Shown here: positions 11,701-25,600 of the stretch, piece by piece | Position numbering within the stretch: the first letter of the stretch is position 1 | Layout of the letters: every line of letters begins with the position of its first letter | Source of the DNA: Clytia hemisphaerica | Taxonomy: Eukaryota; Cnidaria; Hydrozoa; Leptothecata; Clytiidae | NCBI GenBank assembly: GCA_902728285.1 | Contig: CACVBU010000956.1 | Coordinates: 561,536 to 625,535 of the forward strand | DNA length: 64,000 nt | Direction of reading: 5' to 3' | Notes under the pieces: generated by a model | Told to the model about the DNA's origin: nothing | What the model saw: the letters and a program-made list of their open reading frames with translations, nothing else | Databases searched by the model: none | Program-made: the position numbers and the translations under genes

Positions 11701-12804
11701 CAGTGGCGTTGTGGGAAAATTTTTCTGAAGGGGCCAAAGTCAATTTTTTTTAAATGGCGCCCCCAATTTTTCACTAGTTTCAAAACTTTTACTAATTCAT
11801 TTGCCTAGGCATACTGAGGAAGGGAATATTTAGTGGATAAGAGTAGATATAATGAATGGAAAAAAGATAAACAGGCCACCATGGTTGGGGCCGACTAGAA
11901 AATTTTTGAACATCGACTGCCAAGATACCCTAAATCACAAAATAAAAATAGACAAATTTGACACTTGCTAGAGTGAAAAAAAATTAAAGAAACAATGTGT
12001 AATACGAGCGAAGCGAGCGAAAAAATTGATGTTTTATAATTTCAATATTGTTGTCAGCAAATTGGTTTTGGGGCGCAGTTAGATTTTCATTAATACAATA
12101 ATGACCGGTTAGTGAGGGCTGTACTGAGAAATATTGCCCGAGGTCAAGTAACGACCGAGCTTGCGAGGTTGTTGCGCTGACCGAGGGCAATATTTTCAGT
12201 ACAGCCCGAAAAAAACCGGTCATTATTGTATTTGTTAACCGTTTCCTTCAGCTTTGATTGATTTTTAGCGCTTTATCCAGGAAAGATAGCGAAATAAAGC
12301 AGAAAAAACAAGCGAAAAGAGATAAAAAATTGCTATAATTTCTGACGTCAGAAATAAAAATTGAGAGAAATGATGTCAACGCATTGTTCATTTTCCTTTG
12401 AAAAAGAAACGTCACAATGAATTTTCCTAACGACGGGCAACTCTGGACAATGTAGGCCCGTCGTCATGCGAAAAGAACCAATTGCATTGCGCAAAAAGTC
12501 GTGTAGCCCGCTTCGAATAAGTAACCGGTTAACAATTAATAATGTTATATTGTACGCAAAAACTTGTAAATTAGCTAGATTTGAAAGAAGTTACCAAATT
12601 AACTTTATTGCGAGCAAAGCGAGCGAAAAATTGCAAGCATTTTAAAATTATCTCAGTAAAATTGGTCCTGGGGCGCAGTTTAAGACGCATAAAGTATGAT
12701 TTTTAAGATTAAAAAAATCTCTTTTGGCGCCCCTTGCTCTTCGGCGCCCCTTTAAAAAGCTCCGCTTGGGGGGGGGGCATGGCCCCCCTGCCACAACGCC
12801 ACTG
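11701..12804. mobile_element. Non-autonomous hAT element, 1104 bp
   Basis: The ends are CAGTGGCGTTGTGG and CCACAACGCCACTG, the usual CAGTGGCG-type hAT terminus. An exact 8-bp target duplication, cttggcat, flanks it (11693-11700 and 12805-12812). Inside are 'gcgagcgaagcgagcga' runs and cggccc-rich blocks, and no transposase ORF. Confidence 0.92.
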
Positions 12805-12818
12805 CTTGGCATGTATAA

Positions 12819-13175
12819 TACACGCTTTTTTTATATAAGAATATACACTTTATAAGAATGTCCATGATGAAAATGGCCAAAAAATTAAGAATAATGCTAA
12901 GAATATCACCATCATGGAATTTTGCTACTCAAGCTAAGAATGCCATTTTTAGAGCATTCTCAATAATAAGTCGCCAATTGGGGGTCCAAGTAAGGCTCAC
13001 TCCTTTCACAAAAATGTAGGGGGCCTTGAGACGTATGTACTAAATGCTAAATCTAGTCTGAATTTGGATCCTAACCTAAGAATGCTGTAAGAATATTTTA
13101 GGATGATTTTCCCAAAAAAGTTAAGAATATCCATGATGAAATGGATTTACACCATTCTTATAAAAAAAGCGTGTA
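12819..13175. mobile_element. TACACGC-type MITE, copy 1
   Basis: The ends TACACGCTTTTTTTATATAA and ...TTATAAAAAAAGCGTGTA are inverted; the outer TA is probably the target duplication. Other copies: 22408-22622, 29393-29547, 40785-40987 (one end lost) and 45291-45550. Confidence 0.8.
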
Positions 13176-13297
13176 TCAGTCAGACAAAATATTACGACAG
13201 AAGAATTTAAACAGATATCTCCCTAAAGGGCTGGTGGATACCTAGAACAGCAAAGGATCTTTCTAAAGTGATCTTCTACGCCGTAGATGTCTGCAGC

Positions 13298-13446
13298 TAA
13301 GACCATGTTCGCACGTGACTGAGGGTTCCGTTTCGCTCTGAAACGAAATGAAGCCATTTTATTGGTGAGAAGTGACGGTAACCTTGAATGTAACCAATAG
13401 AATGGCTTCATTTTGTTGTGCAAACGTAGCGTGTGAACGTGATCTA
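13298..13446. mobile_element. Small hairpin MITE
   Basis: The left arm (gttcgcacgtgac...aatgaagccattttattggt) and right arm (accaatagaatggcttcatt...gtgtgaacgtgatc) form an imperfect hairpin of about 145 bp. It lies about 0.2 kb past the CYP20A1 stop. Confidence 0.6.
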
Positions 13447-13668
13447 AAACATCTTTTCAAATCCAACCCACAAGCTTATCAAGAACTTTTGACGTAAATT
13501 TGTACAAATCATATCCCCAACAAAAAAAATATGCTAAAAAGTCAAGTATGTCAAACATATTTTCTATTATATATAAATATAAAATCGTAGTTCCCAAAAA
13601 GATCAAATTTAAAGACAAAGGGTATATCCAATCGAATTTATACAACCTGTCATCCAGTCTGTTTCCAG

Positions 13669-16600
13669 TTATCGTTTCTCAATATTGATATAGATTTCTT
13701 CTTTGGGTGAGGTTACTAGTCTATGAACAGCCTCTACTTTCATGTCGGGCACTAAAGAAACCTTGAAATTTCTGACAATGGCTACAAGAAATATGATCGC
13801 TTCGTAATATGCGAATCGATATCCAGGGCATTTTCGTTTACCGGCAAAACCGAATGGCTGAAACGCCAGAGGATGTCGTTTTGGAGCGTCTGGGCCAAAT
13901 CGATCGGGATCAAACCTTGAGAAAATCAGTTACATTGGTAGATTCTTTTATAATATTGCTATTATAAGAAGGCTTTAGATGGATTAAGGGGATTCGAATA
14001 AGCAAATTTCTTTTTTTATAAAACCACCCCTTAAATTTCAACTCAACCCCCTCTTTCAAAAGAAAGAAGATTGCACCAAAAGTCAACAAAAGTCAGCCAA
14101 TTTTTAAGGAAAATATCCATTAATTGTTATTCCATTTATTGAATTGCATAAAGAAAACTTAAAACTTTGTTCTGCAATACTGGGAATAAATTTTGCCAGT
14201 TCAAAAAAGCAACAATAAATTAATAAACGCACCTTTTTGGTTGTGGCCAAATTGTTTCGTCTTGTAGAACACAACCCAAAGCTTGCAAGAGAGGAGTCTA
14301 ACATGATAAGAAAGAAATTATATCATCATTAGGGTAGACTTAGTTATTCAGTACAGTCCGCCAGTGGTAAAAAAAAGTTCTATACAAATTGGGGAAATTT
14401 TCCTCTAAATTTACACTCCCTTGGTAAAAATATCGTCCCCGGTGGAAATTTATTCTTCGATTATTGTCCCTACAGATAATAATCAAATAAACAACCCCTC
14501 ACTGCAAAATATTGTACTTTTTTCCCGTCTTCTGAATATTGAAAATACTTTAAAAGAAAAAAATTTTGACGGAAATTTAATTTGGCGGATGGCCGAAAAA
14601 GTTTTTTCAGAGGGAATTTAATTTAGTGGATGGCTGGAAAAACTAAATTTGAAGGGAATTTAATTTGGCGGTTGCAGGATATTTTTGGCCAAAATCGTTA
14701 TCAAATATAAGTAAAAAAACCTGTTTTGAGCCCTGAAATAGCACTAATTTGGGGAATGCGTTATATAAAATAAATTTGGCAGGAATTTAATTTGGCGGAT
14801 GGAGGAAAAAATACATTTTGGCAGGAACTTAATTTGGCGGATTCTGGCTAAATCCGCCAAATCCGCCAGATTTTCTTTCCGCAAAAATTTCTTCCTTTAA
14901 GGGTATAGAATTCAAATCCCCAGCCATTAAAAACAAGGATATATCAATCCTCATTGAGTTTCTGTCCGTGATTTTTACACCCAATAGCGGAAAAAATCTT
15001 TCCTACGGACATCCGTGAGAAGGGGGTGTAAATTACCATTGGTTCTTTGAGCTAGAAACTCTACATCCCCATTTAGAAAAACTTTACCAACTCGGAAATT
15101 TGCAATGTAGCAGAAGAGACCCTAAAGTTTCCGTGTCACCCAAATTCATCGAGAAAGACAAAATCATCATATCTTACATGTTTTGGTATGACGTGCCCAC
15201 CAATGACCATGTCATATTCCGAATATCTTGCAGCATACGGTGCCAACACGGAGCATCTCATTGTTTCGTCCACCACTTGTCGCGCGTATCTGTCCGAAAT
15301 AAACATCTTTGGAAGATCAATTTTGCGAAAAAGCAATTTGTGAAAAAAAACAATTGAACATGAACCACGACATGTGTCATTTTCCTTTTGTTTAAGAATT
15401 TCATTCCATGCGCGTGCTGTATTTTTTAGTTGTGAAGAAAATAAATAGAAAACGCCTCATAAGTATGTTCTTGGGAATTTTGCTAATTCATCGTCATGCC
15501 TTAGGTTTCAACTCAACTTCAGATCGTCTATAAAACCATCAGCGTGATATTCTTACATTAACTTATCAAAGTTGTCCATAGTGATTTCACCATCACCCAG
15601 TACTTCGTTTATTTCAGTCAACATTTTGTCCACCACTTTCGAATCGTTGCAAAGATAATACACTGCCCATGTCAACACTGAAAAAATAAAGCAATGGTTC
15701 CTGTCGGATGGTTGTAACTTATTTCTTGTGGACAACTGGGATATGCAAATCAGACACAGGGTTAGAATGTGTTAACCTTGAATCTGCCCCGGTGGTCTAA
15801 TCTAGTGTAAAGGATGTAAAGGGCGTATTGAAGGTTATAAAAGGGAAAGCCTTGAAGGCTAAGCATAAATAAAAGACTTACGATTTCCAGTAGTGTGAAA
15901 ACCTCCAACGATATACGAGATGACCATGTCAAAAATCTAAAAAACAAAAGCAACAAGCTTTTAGTTTATATCGTCGCATCGATCCTTTCGGATAACAAAA
16001 AGACAGAGAATTGAAAAAAAAGAAGGTAGAAAGAATATGGATCAAAAATTAAAAAGCACGGGGGTCGTAATAAGATTATCAAGCAGATTTTCTGGCTCAG
16101 GAGACTTAAAAAGTAAGTACCTTTGATTTCATTAAATTTTCAATATTAAATATAATCAAGTGAAGACACTTTTTAGGTATCCTACAAACACCTCAAATAG
16201 GCTTGACAGGAGATGAACTACCAACAAAGGATTGAGAAGTATCGGGTACCTGTTGATCTGAAGTATAGAGGTCTTCAGCATCAATCATGATGTCCAGTGC
16301 ATTGTTGTCTTTCTTCTCTTTATTCGCTTTGCGATGGTTCACAATCTGTGACACTTTCTTACTCAACCAATTCAACGCTACGGAGAATATACGCTGGTGT
16401 GTTATGAGTTTTGCGGCCACTATCGAGCGTGTTCAGAAAGGGTCACCTTTCAATTTTTCATTACATAAAGAGGTTGACATTTAAGGGTCTTAACTTTTAT
16501 CTTTTTGGGAGTTCTGCGTTTTTTCACACCAAAATACTTGGACGATAATTGTATCACCAAATATATATGGAGCTCTAATGATTGCTTTCACATGTGAATC

Positions 16601-19600
16601 AAATCGCAATGAACGATTAAAATTATGTGTAGATTTATAACAATGAATTCAGACGAATTAAGTTTTTTTTAATTAACTTACAATCGTCGTAATTCTTCTG
16701 GCGATCACTGTCTGGTTCCGGCATATTTCCATCCAAACGTCGCTCCATTTCTTCCCAGCACTGAACGGAAATTCGATGAAAAATTTATTAATACATTGAA
16801 CATTCAGTCTTAAACTACGAACTAGAATGTAAAAGGCTTCGGAAAATCAACCAAAATCGGAGCCTGGTAAACGAATGGGTAGACAGGCGAAAAGTCTGTC
16901 AGATATCCCTTTTTAAAATCAGGGCCCAAGAAGAGAGCTTGACCAGTTATAAGTCAACTAACCTAAAGTAACATTACAAATAAGACAAAAATATTCTAGA
17001 ATATCATCTTTTAGTTCAATTTGTTCAGTGTGACAATTTACCCTTACTCATAAGAAAGTACAAAAAAAACTAAAAGACTTACTACATCGTAAGCAGCTTC
17101 TAGCTCTAATATTTCTTTGTTACTTTTGAAGTAATCTTCGCCAAAGGAGGTTCTGATGATGGACTTGATAGCCACAGCTAACATGTGTTGACGCAGGGGC
17201 ACCATCTCGTCCTTTGGTACCTTGGACCACCTGGTAACGAGCTCATTTGCAATCTAAAACCATCAAGTTTATTTACTCACGTAAGACTTGCTTGAATAGT
17301 AAATGAAAAATAAATATTGGACATGGATCCGAATATATCAAATCCAGAGGCGTATTTAGGGTAGGTCAAGTAGGTCAAGTGACATAGTTCCGAGAAATTG
17401 AATAACATGAAAAATTGTGAAACAGGCTTTCTTATTCCTTTTAGTGATACACAGTCCCCTTCAGATGCCATGTCTTGTATCAACTTTATCAATTTTATGC
17501 GTGCGGCAGTTAAAACTTATCTCTAGTTAAATTTATCTCCGCAGTTTTACCTCTCTAATGTTTTGCGAGTGAACCTTTCGCTATTTAGAGGCTTTTATTT
17601 TGATAATCCGAAAACCTATCTAATACCGCCCGACCCATATCGCCCCGCTTGAGTGACTTAGCAACACCCTTTTTGACCTCTTTCACCCTAGCAAATCGGG
17701 ATCATATTATTACCGAGCTCAACTTCTCTAAAAATTCACGTGTAATGACCTTGAGTAACTGCTATATATCTGGCCGCCTTTCATTTAGAGATAATATGAA
17801 GCTGAGAGACATAGCTAGAAATAGCTGAAACGACCTAGCAAAATTTCTGAAAAAATCGGGGTAATAGCTATGAGGCTACGTACAGCTTCTCTGTCGAATT
17901 TATTAAAAAACAATACTCAATTCACTTTTCCTAGCTTATCTCTTTCACAGTTTTTATTGAGAGAAGCTCAGTTTCCAGAGCTGAAATTTGCTGAAGCGAC
18001 CCAGTTAACTTTTGAGTTTGATCTGAAATTTTGTGAAAGTCCAAGTAACTTTCACGTCAACTGTGATTTTATAGCTTTAATTCTTATGGATCGATTGCTA
18101 AGAATTGATCGTCAGGGTATTAAGTATAAGCACCAGTTGTCACTGCTTTAAGTTGAACTAATAATGTTTATTTTTTAGCAAAAATGAAGCATTTTTCAAA
18201 GTCTTTTAAAACTTTGTTTTTTACCTGCTTTTTGGTTGTTGTTGTGAGCGGAAATGAATATATTAGAATGACTTGACACCATTTAATTACCTCCTATTCA
18301 ATTCAAAACATAAAAAATAATTTTAGGGATATAAAGGCCTATAAACTCAACTATAACTCATCTATATTTCTTGTTTTGGGGAAACGGACATTGCTCCACA
18401 TCAGTATCTATTTTTTTACCACAAGCGATTAATTAACGTAAAAAGGTAGTTAAAACGTGAGACAGGTGTATATGTTGAGTAAAAAAATTCTCATAATTTG
18501 CAAAGTACGAGTGCGATACAAACTACGTCCGTCTAAACAAAAGTGGAGTCTTGCATAGAATAACTCGGATAGCGTTTAAACGAAAAATGATAAACGCCTT
18601 TCTAAGAACCAGACTTGAACCACTTGGCTTCAAAAGTTTGACCTACTTGGCAAAATTCCTAAATACGCCACTGAAATCCTTTGTTGGAAATCAAATTAAC
18701 GTTAGCGTACAATTTGATTTAATTCTGAATTTGTTTTGATCAACAAGAAATTTGTGAGGGGTTATAAACCTAACTTTACATTGATACTTAGCCAGTAACC
18801 AATAATGCGGGGTTCTAAAAATGATGGCGTGATGATGAAAAATACAATGACAAGTTTCGGGTTGTCATAGTGGAAGCATAAGGCGAGACCAAATTAATTT
18901 ATTGTTCTACAGGCCCGACTGACCCTGTTATTATAGAAAAAATCATAACATTAAATTTGCTTAACTGAATAAGTTGAAAGAGTGTTAATTCATCCTAGAA
19001 CTTTGATGAACTTAAAATATCACAATAAGAATGCCACGAATGTCGTCCATCGACAAAGAGGAAAAGGAAATATTTCAGATCTTGATTTTCCTACCTTAGA
19101 TTTTAAGAAATTTTTTTTATTATACCGACCGACCAACCCGTATTTTCCTAAAGAACAATAAATCAAATTTGTCCCGCCTAACCATTGCTCATCAGAAAAC
19201 GAATCAAACTTTGTCTATAGCTTCGAGGATGAAACCTTAGATCCACTAAGTATAGTATTAAAGTCCTGAAACTGAAACAAATTTTTATCAAAGAAAGAAA
19301 CAAACTAACAGTGGTGAATGTTTGGAAATATAATCCGATGGCAGTAAACGAGAAATGTCGATCAAGTATTTTACGATGTTTCTGTCCGACAGGTGTGTTC
19401 ATGTATTGAATGCTGTACACTCCCACCAAAGGTTTGAACAATTCAAACTGGTTCGCTGAAAATGGAAGAGAAGGGTAAATAGTGCAAATCACTTTAAAGG
19501 GACACTAAAGTAGTAAAATGTAAACATTGCGCGAATCACGTGTCATTAAAGAGAACAATTAAAATCACGTGTCCAAAACAAACTTGTAAAACAATTGAAC

Positions 19601-22600
19601 GATCAAAATTGACCATATTTGGTTAGATTTTTTATTTTGACATGTGGCGTTTGTTTTGATTTATATCCGCTCGTACAGTTTGTTTACAAATTTCGCAAGT
19701 ACTGTTATGTCCCTTTAATCTCCAATGGTTCCCCGAAAAAGGATCAGTATGTATTTTGCAGACCAGCTTGTAAATTAATCACATGAGTCCTAAACGGAAT
19801 CAAAATATTAGTTTATTTCAATAGCTCAAGAAAGAGTAGACAATGTCAAAAAATATGTAGACGAGGAAAGCGGCAACTAATAATATGAGCTTCACCTGGT
19901 CTATCGAAGAGTGTTTGTGTATCTTTCCATGCATAGGGCGATGCCAAACTCACAACCAATTCCTTTCCCCAATAAAATGAAAACATGGGTCCAAACTTTT
20001 TGTGATGATCCAATAAAAATTGATGCAAGCCGCCATCTTTGGTGATTTGTTTTAAATTCCCATATCTAGTATGAAGTAATGGAATGCGATGTCCAAACAA
20101 CAATCAAGAAAATCCAAACTCAAGATACTTCAGTCTGAGGGTTTATAATTAAGAATTTTTCCGAGAGTGCAGTCCACTCTCACTAGATCGTACTAAAGAA
20201 AACAGTTTTTTCGAGCTACAGAGTGAATTGAATTAAAGGAAGAATTTTAGGAGTGTTTCTTTTGATAAGGAATGAGAATTAGTTCGAATTATAGAGAAGG
20301 TCGAATAATAGAAATTCGAAATAGCGAAAGCCCACTGTTAAATCTAATCCCTTTATAGGGGAAACAGTTTTTTTTGGGATCCTTAGATTCATTTTGCTTG
20401 ATTTTTACAAAACCATATATACCTTATTGGCCTTTTTTTACGCCGGCCCTTATTGGCATTATTTTTGGGCTCGTGGCGTAATAAGGGCCGGTGTTAAAAG
20501 GGCCGGTATAAAAAGGGCCAAAATTTAGCAATTTTTACCTAAAAGCGGCGTTAATTTTTGACCATTTTTTCTCAATTTAAAGGATTTTAGGCATGAAAAA
20601 AGGATGAAAACTATCCATTTTTTTACTCTTTACTTTTTTTATATCCAAAACTTCACGAAAATCAATGATTTTCAATGGAATTTTCAACAGTTTAATACTG
20701 AAAGTAAATACTTACTGTTTTGAAGCCTGAATAGCGATTTTTACAAGTTTTGGCATCATTTACGGCCCTAATTGGCGTAAGCCCAAAATTAGGCTTTGGC
20801 GGAATAAATGCCGGCGTAAAAGGGGCCGGCGTTAAATAAGGGCCGGCGTAAAAGGGGTCGGCGTTAAATTAGGGCCGGCGTAGAAAGGGCCGATAAGGTA
20901 GTCAAAATCTCGAAAATCGAGGGAGAAGGGAAATCTTGATTTTCGTTAAAGTTTTAACTTCTCAGAGATAGGGTAAATTTTCAAAACCTTAATTTTCCGT
21001 AACTTTCTACAGGCGGTAACTTCGATCAAAGATGGCGGATATAGCTTGGTCCAGGGATATATAAAGGTCAGTGGTCTGAGCAGGTCGGAGAGGGTTGTCA
21101 AAAACATCCTGTGTTACTTTAGGTAGATAAATCTTTGGTTGTTTTGGATTCACATTTGCAAAGGACATAACACTAAGAAGTGATGGACGTGCGAAGAGAT
21201 GTGTACAGTGGGGCTTTCGCTAGTCTACACAATAGACAGATCCAGGCTTTTAGGCCTTACTCTTGGTCTATAGGCACTGCTATAGGCGGCCACTAGTGAC
21301 CCCCACTGGGAATTGCTTATTAATAGGTTTAAACATAATAGACAACATTCACAAAAGATGTTTATCAATAGAGATTTTAAATAAAAGAATGTTTAAAACA
21401 CAGCTGATTGGCTTAGGTTTCGAAACTCTCTATTGTTTCATTAAAACCTCAGTGCGCATGCGATTTATCTGGAGAATTTCAATATTCAAAACAAGAGGAG
21501 TGCTCATAGCCCGAAGAGTAGGAGTTTTACGCTCGAAACGAAGGAAGATATGACGTAGCCTAGGCTTTCGCATGTCTTTACACGTACACGAACCTTGCGT
21601 GTCAGAGACTCGCAAGCGGCTCCTTTCACTATTGAAAACCTATTTATTGGCGACTCGTAGCCTCGAACTAATAGGGACACTCAAGCTATTTAAAACAGGT
21701 CAAAAGCCTATTATAATTTGCGAGCTATTATGTAGTGCAAACAGAAAACAATAGTCTGCGTGTTGAGTGTCGCAAGTCTTCTTATGTGCGAGTGCTCCTA
21801 TTGTTGGACGCTTAACAGTTGCTTATATCGTTTTATAAAAATGTATTGTGCTTAGGATGGAACTAAAAGGCTTGAAATCAAATGAAAGAAAGTAAACTTT
21901 TTTCTTTTCTCCTTTTTAATTCATTTTACATTTCTTTCAGTCTAAAATTTCGAAATGTAGTAAGGAACCAACAGAATCAAATGTTGTTGCTATTAAAAGA
22001 ATTGAATATAGAACAAATACTGGATATGTTAACTTGTCTCCCTTGTCCAGAAATTTATTCTGGAAGATTCATTTTGGAAAAAAAAGTTTTAACCCTTATT
22101 TTTTCACACTGACAACGTTAACAAAAAACACTGATGAAACGTCAATGAAAATGGATATAATTTTTTAGTGTCCTAAAGCTTTACCCCCTAGTTTAACTAC
22201 TATTGGCAATACTTTGTTTATATGGTTGACGTCCATGGGTTAATGTATCGGCATTTCGCTTGGCCAACCATGTCCCAAAAGCTTTTAATACCATCAACTA
22301 GTTGATCTTATGCCATCGGTTATGTTATTTCTGAGATGATATCTCATTTCAGCCCATAGCATAGGTTTTTTTAGATTTAATTTTTTTCTTCTAATTTCAT
22401 TTACTTATACACGTTTTTTTAGATTTAAGAAACTAGTTTTACCAAGCAGCCTCAATGGTTCTTAAGAAATCGGCCTTTTTGGAAGGCTCTTAAAAAAAAC
22501 CGAATTAAAAAATGTTATTTTCTCATTCTCAGCCTCAGCATGTTTCCTAGATGTTTCTTAGTTTTTAGGCGTTCTGAGCCTTGTGTTTCTTAAAAGTGTG

Positions 22601-25600
22601 TTTCTTAAAAAGAAAACGTGTAATTTTATTATTACCCTCTATATACTATTACAGTGTTAGTCTGATATCAGGGTTCGAATTATAAATTTTAAGAGCTTCC
22701 CTATTTTTTTGAGCGAAGCGAGATAAAGGAGCAAAGTATAGTGAAGTTTTGAAGTAACGAGTAGATGAAGCAATATGTAAACGAGTGAATAAAGTTGCGA
22801 GTTTATAAAGCAATAGATAAACGAGTGAATAAAATAGCGAAATGACAAGTAGATAAAGCAATAGATAAACGAACGAAGAAAGTAGCGAAGTGGCAAGTTG
22901 ATAAAGCAATGGATTTTTAAACAAGTGAATAAATTAGCGAAGTAGTGAGTTTATAAAGCAATAGATAAACGAGTGAATAAAGTAGCGAAGTGGCAAGTTG
23001 ATAAAGCAATAGATAAACGAATGAAGAAAGTAGCGAACTCGCAAGTCGATAAAGCAATAGATAAACGAGTGAATAAAGTGGAGAAATGGCGAATTGATAA
23101 AGCAATAGATAAACGAGTGAATAAATTAGCAAACTCGCAAGTCGATAAAGCAATGGATAAACGAGTGAATAGAGTGGAGAAGTAGCGAGTTTATAAAGCA
23201 ATAGATAAACGAGTGAATAAATTAGCGAAGTGGCGAGTTTATAAAGCAATAGATAAACGAATGAAGAAAGTAGCGAACTCGCAAGTCGATAAAGCAATAG
23301 ATAAACGAGTGAATAAAGTAGCCGAGTAGATAAAGCATTAGATAAACGAGTGAATAAAGTAGCGAAGTAGCAAGTTGATAAAGCAATAGATAAGCGAGTG
23401 AATAAAATAGCGAAATGACAAGTAGATAAAGCAATAGATAAACGAACGAATAAAGTAGCGAAGTAGCAAGTTGATAAAGCAATAGATAAACGAGTGAATA
23501 AATTAGCGAACTCGCACGTCGATAAAGCAATAGATAAACGAGTGAATGAAGTGGAGAAATAGCGAGTTGATAAAGCAATAGATAAACGAGTGAATAAAGT
23601 AGCGAACTCGCAAGTCGATAAAGCAATAGATAAACGAGTGAATAAAGTGGAGAAATAGCGAGTTGATAAAGCAATAGATAAACGAGTGAATAAAGTAGCG
23701 AAGTGGCGAGTTTATAAAGCAATAGATAAACAAATGAAAGAAGTAGCAAAATAGGTGTTTTCTTATGGTTTTTTAATTTTGCATTTTTAAAGTCTATTCA
23801 CGATAAGTGATTGACCCCAAAAAACAGCAAAAAACTGCAGAAAACAGCGTTTTTAGACGTCAATCAGCTTATAACTTTGTTTGATATCTTTTGAATGAAT
23901 GATTATTTTTGAGAATTTTTTTCACAGTGATGACGTTCGATGATTAAGAATTCACTTCATTGAAAATGATAGTTATAGCACTTTTCTACAAGGTCTTCAT
24001 TTTTTTCTTCATTTTTAGAATTTTTTTAAAGTTTTTTCTATTTCAAATTGTTCCACTCACTAATATCTTTCCAATGATACCAAATTTATAAAGATTGAAG
24101 AATTCCTTCAAAAGTTATAGGTAAATGAAAAAAGAGTGAATAGACTTTAGTTAGGAAATCTTTTTGGATCGCTAAAAAATTCACTTCGCATTTTGTGAAG
24201 TGCGAAGCTATAAATTGGAACCCTGGATATTGTTTATATTATCTCGTCTTTTAGACGCTCTTATTATTCAATAAATACATTGAAAGGCTTTTCACAAATC
24301 TTTCAGCTGTATCTTCTTTGCTTAAAATAGGAGGCCTTTAAATATAAAACGTCAGTAAAATACTCACTCGCTTCCCTATTAATTCAAAACAAATAGCTTT
24401 GCTTTCCTATTAATCAGCGGTTGAATAGCACGTACCTATTATACTAAACTAAATAGGCCTTTTATAAAAGGTACGAGTTGAGTGTTGGGAGGGAAATCAA
24501 AAGCACTCGCATTGAACGAGTCTAAATAAATTGGATTTCTAACACCTATACATTATGTACTTGCAACGCGCGAGCTTCGCGCACACGTAAAGACATGCGA
24601 AACCCCCACTAGGTGTTTTTCTTCGTATGGAACATGAAAGATTGAACGGGTGAGTTCTCATTATCCTAACAGTTCATTATGTAGTTTTGATAAAAGGGAA
24701 AAGAAAAAAAGAGCACTTACATTTCATGCTTGCTGGAGAGTCCAGGGATTGATAATTTCCCTTGATTTCGTTCATTCTAAAAATAAAATAAAATAAGAAC
24801 ATTTGTAACACAAAAGTTTGATATCTTATTTGAAACTTTTGATAAGATAGAACGTGTAAAACAGAAGATATGATTGAATATGATTGGTTTAGATAATCCT
24901 CACAATGGACACGATGCAAGCCCGAAAGAAGTAACCAAAAACAAGATCAACTTTTTATTTTTTTTATTTATTCTTTATTTATCGTTGATACGAAACAAAA
25001 ATAGTACAAAAGAAAAAGACTAATTAAATAACCAACATGACAATCTAATATTTACTGAATAGTAAATAATATTATCAAAATTAAAATATTAAAATCATTA
25101 AAATATTGAACACAGTTTGCAAGAACAATATATTTTTGCTTTCAAAATGTTGGTTTTAAAGCACTCTACTGAGTCTGATGTTTTAAAATCTCATTTGGCA
25201 GTCTATTCCAAGCCTGTCCTGCCCGATAATTGAAGGAGTTCAAGCAAACTAGATTTTTTGGTAGAGGAAGTTTAATTTGAGCGCCTCTCCTGAGTTTTGA
25301 AGCATGTGGGGAATCCACATCCTCATCCTCGTTCTCAGTATCACGCTGGATGATTTCAAAATGGCTCCACGAGCCCAATTTATTTCCAATATTGTTGACG
25401 TTCTTATAAACTTCCACTAGCATGAGTTAGAGATTTTGAGTATATGGACACACAATTTGCTTCGAACAGTTTGCGATTTTGGACAGATTTGGGCGGAAAA
25501 TGTTGGGCGCCCGAGAGTGGTGGGCGTTTTTGTCGAGAAAAAGTCAAAATGAAAGTTTGAAAAAGTCAAAAAAAAAGTCAAAAAGTCAAATAAAAGTAAA

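Larger units (their letters stand above)
21560..24612. mobile_element. Possible 3-kb composite element in CYP20A1 intron 2
   Basis: The left segment (ggctttcgcatgtctttaca, about 21563) and right segment (about 24583-24604, inverted) share an imperfect inverted repeat. The enclosed DNA contains TACACG-type and palindromic MITEs and the 48-bp minisatellite. No transposase and no clear target duplication were found, so the boundaries are tentative. Confidence 0.4.

Noticed and set aside
22649-23749. Long minus-strand open frames of up to 175 aa rich in Leu/Tyr/Ser
   Set aside because: They are translations of the 48-bp minisatellite; the period is a multiple of three and the same frame is open in neighbouring copies on both strands.
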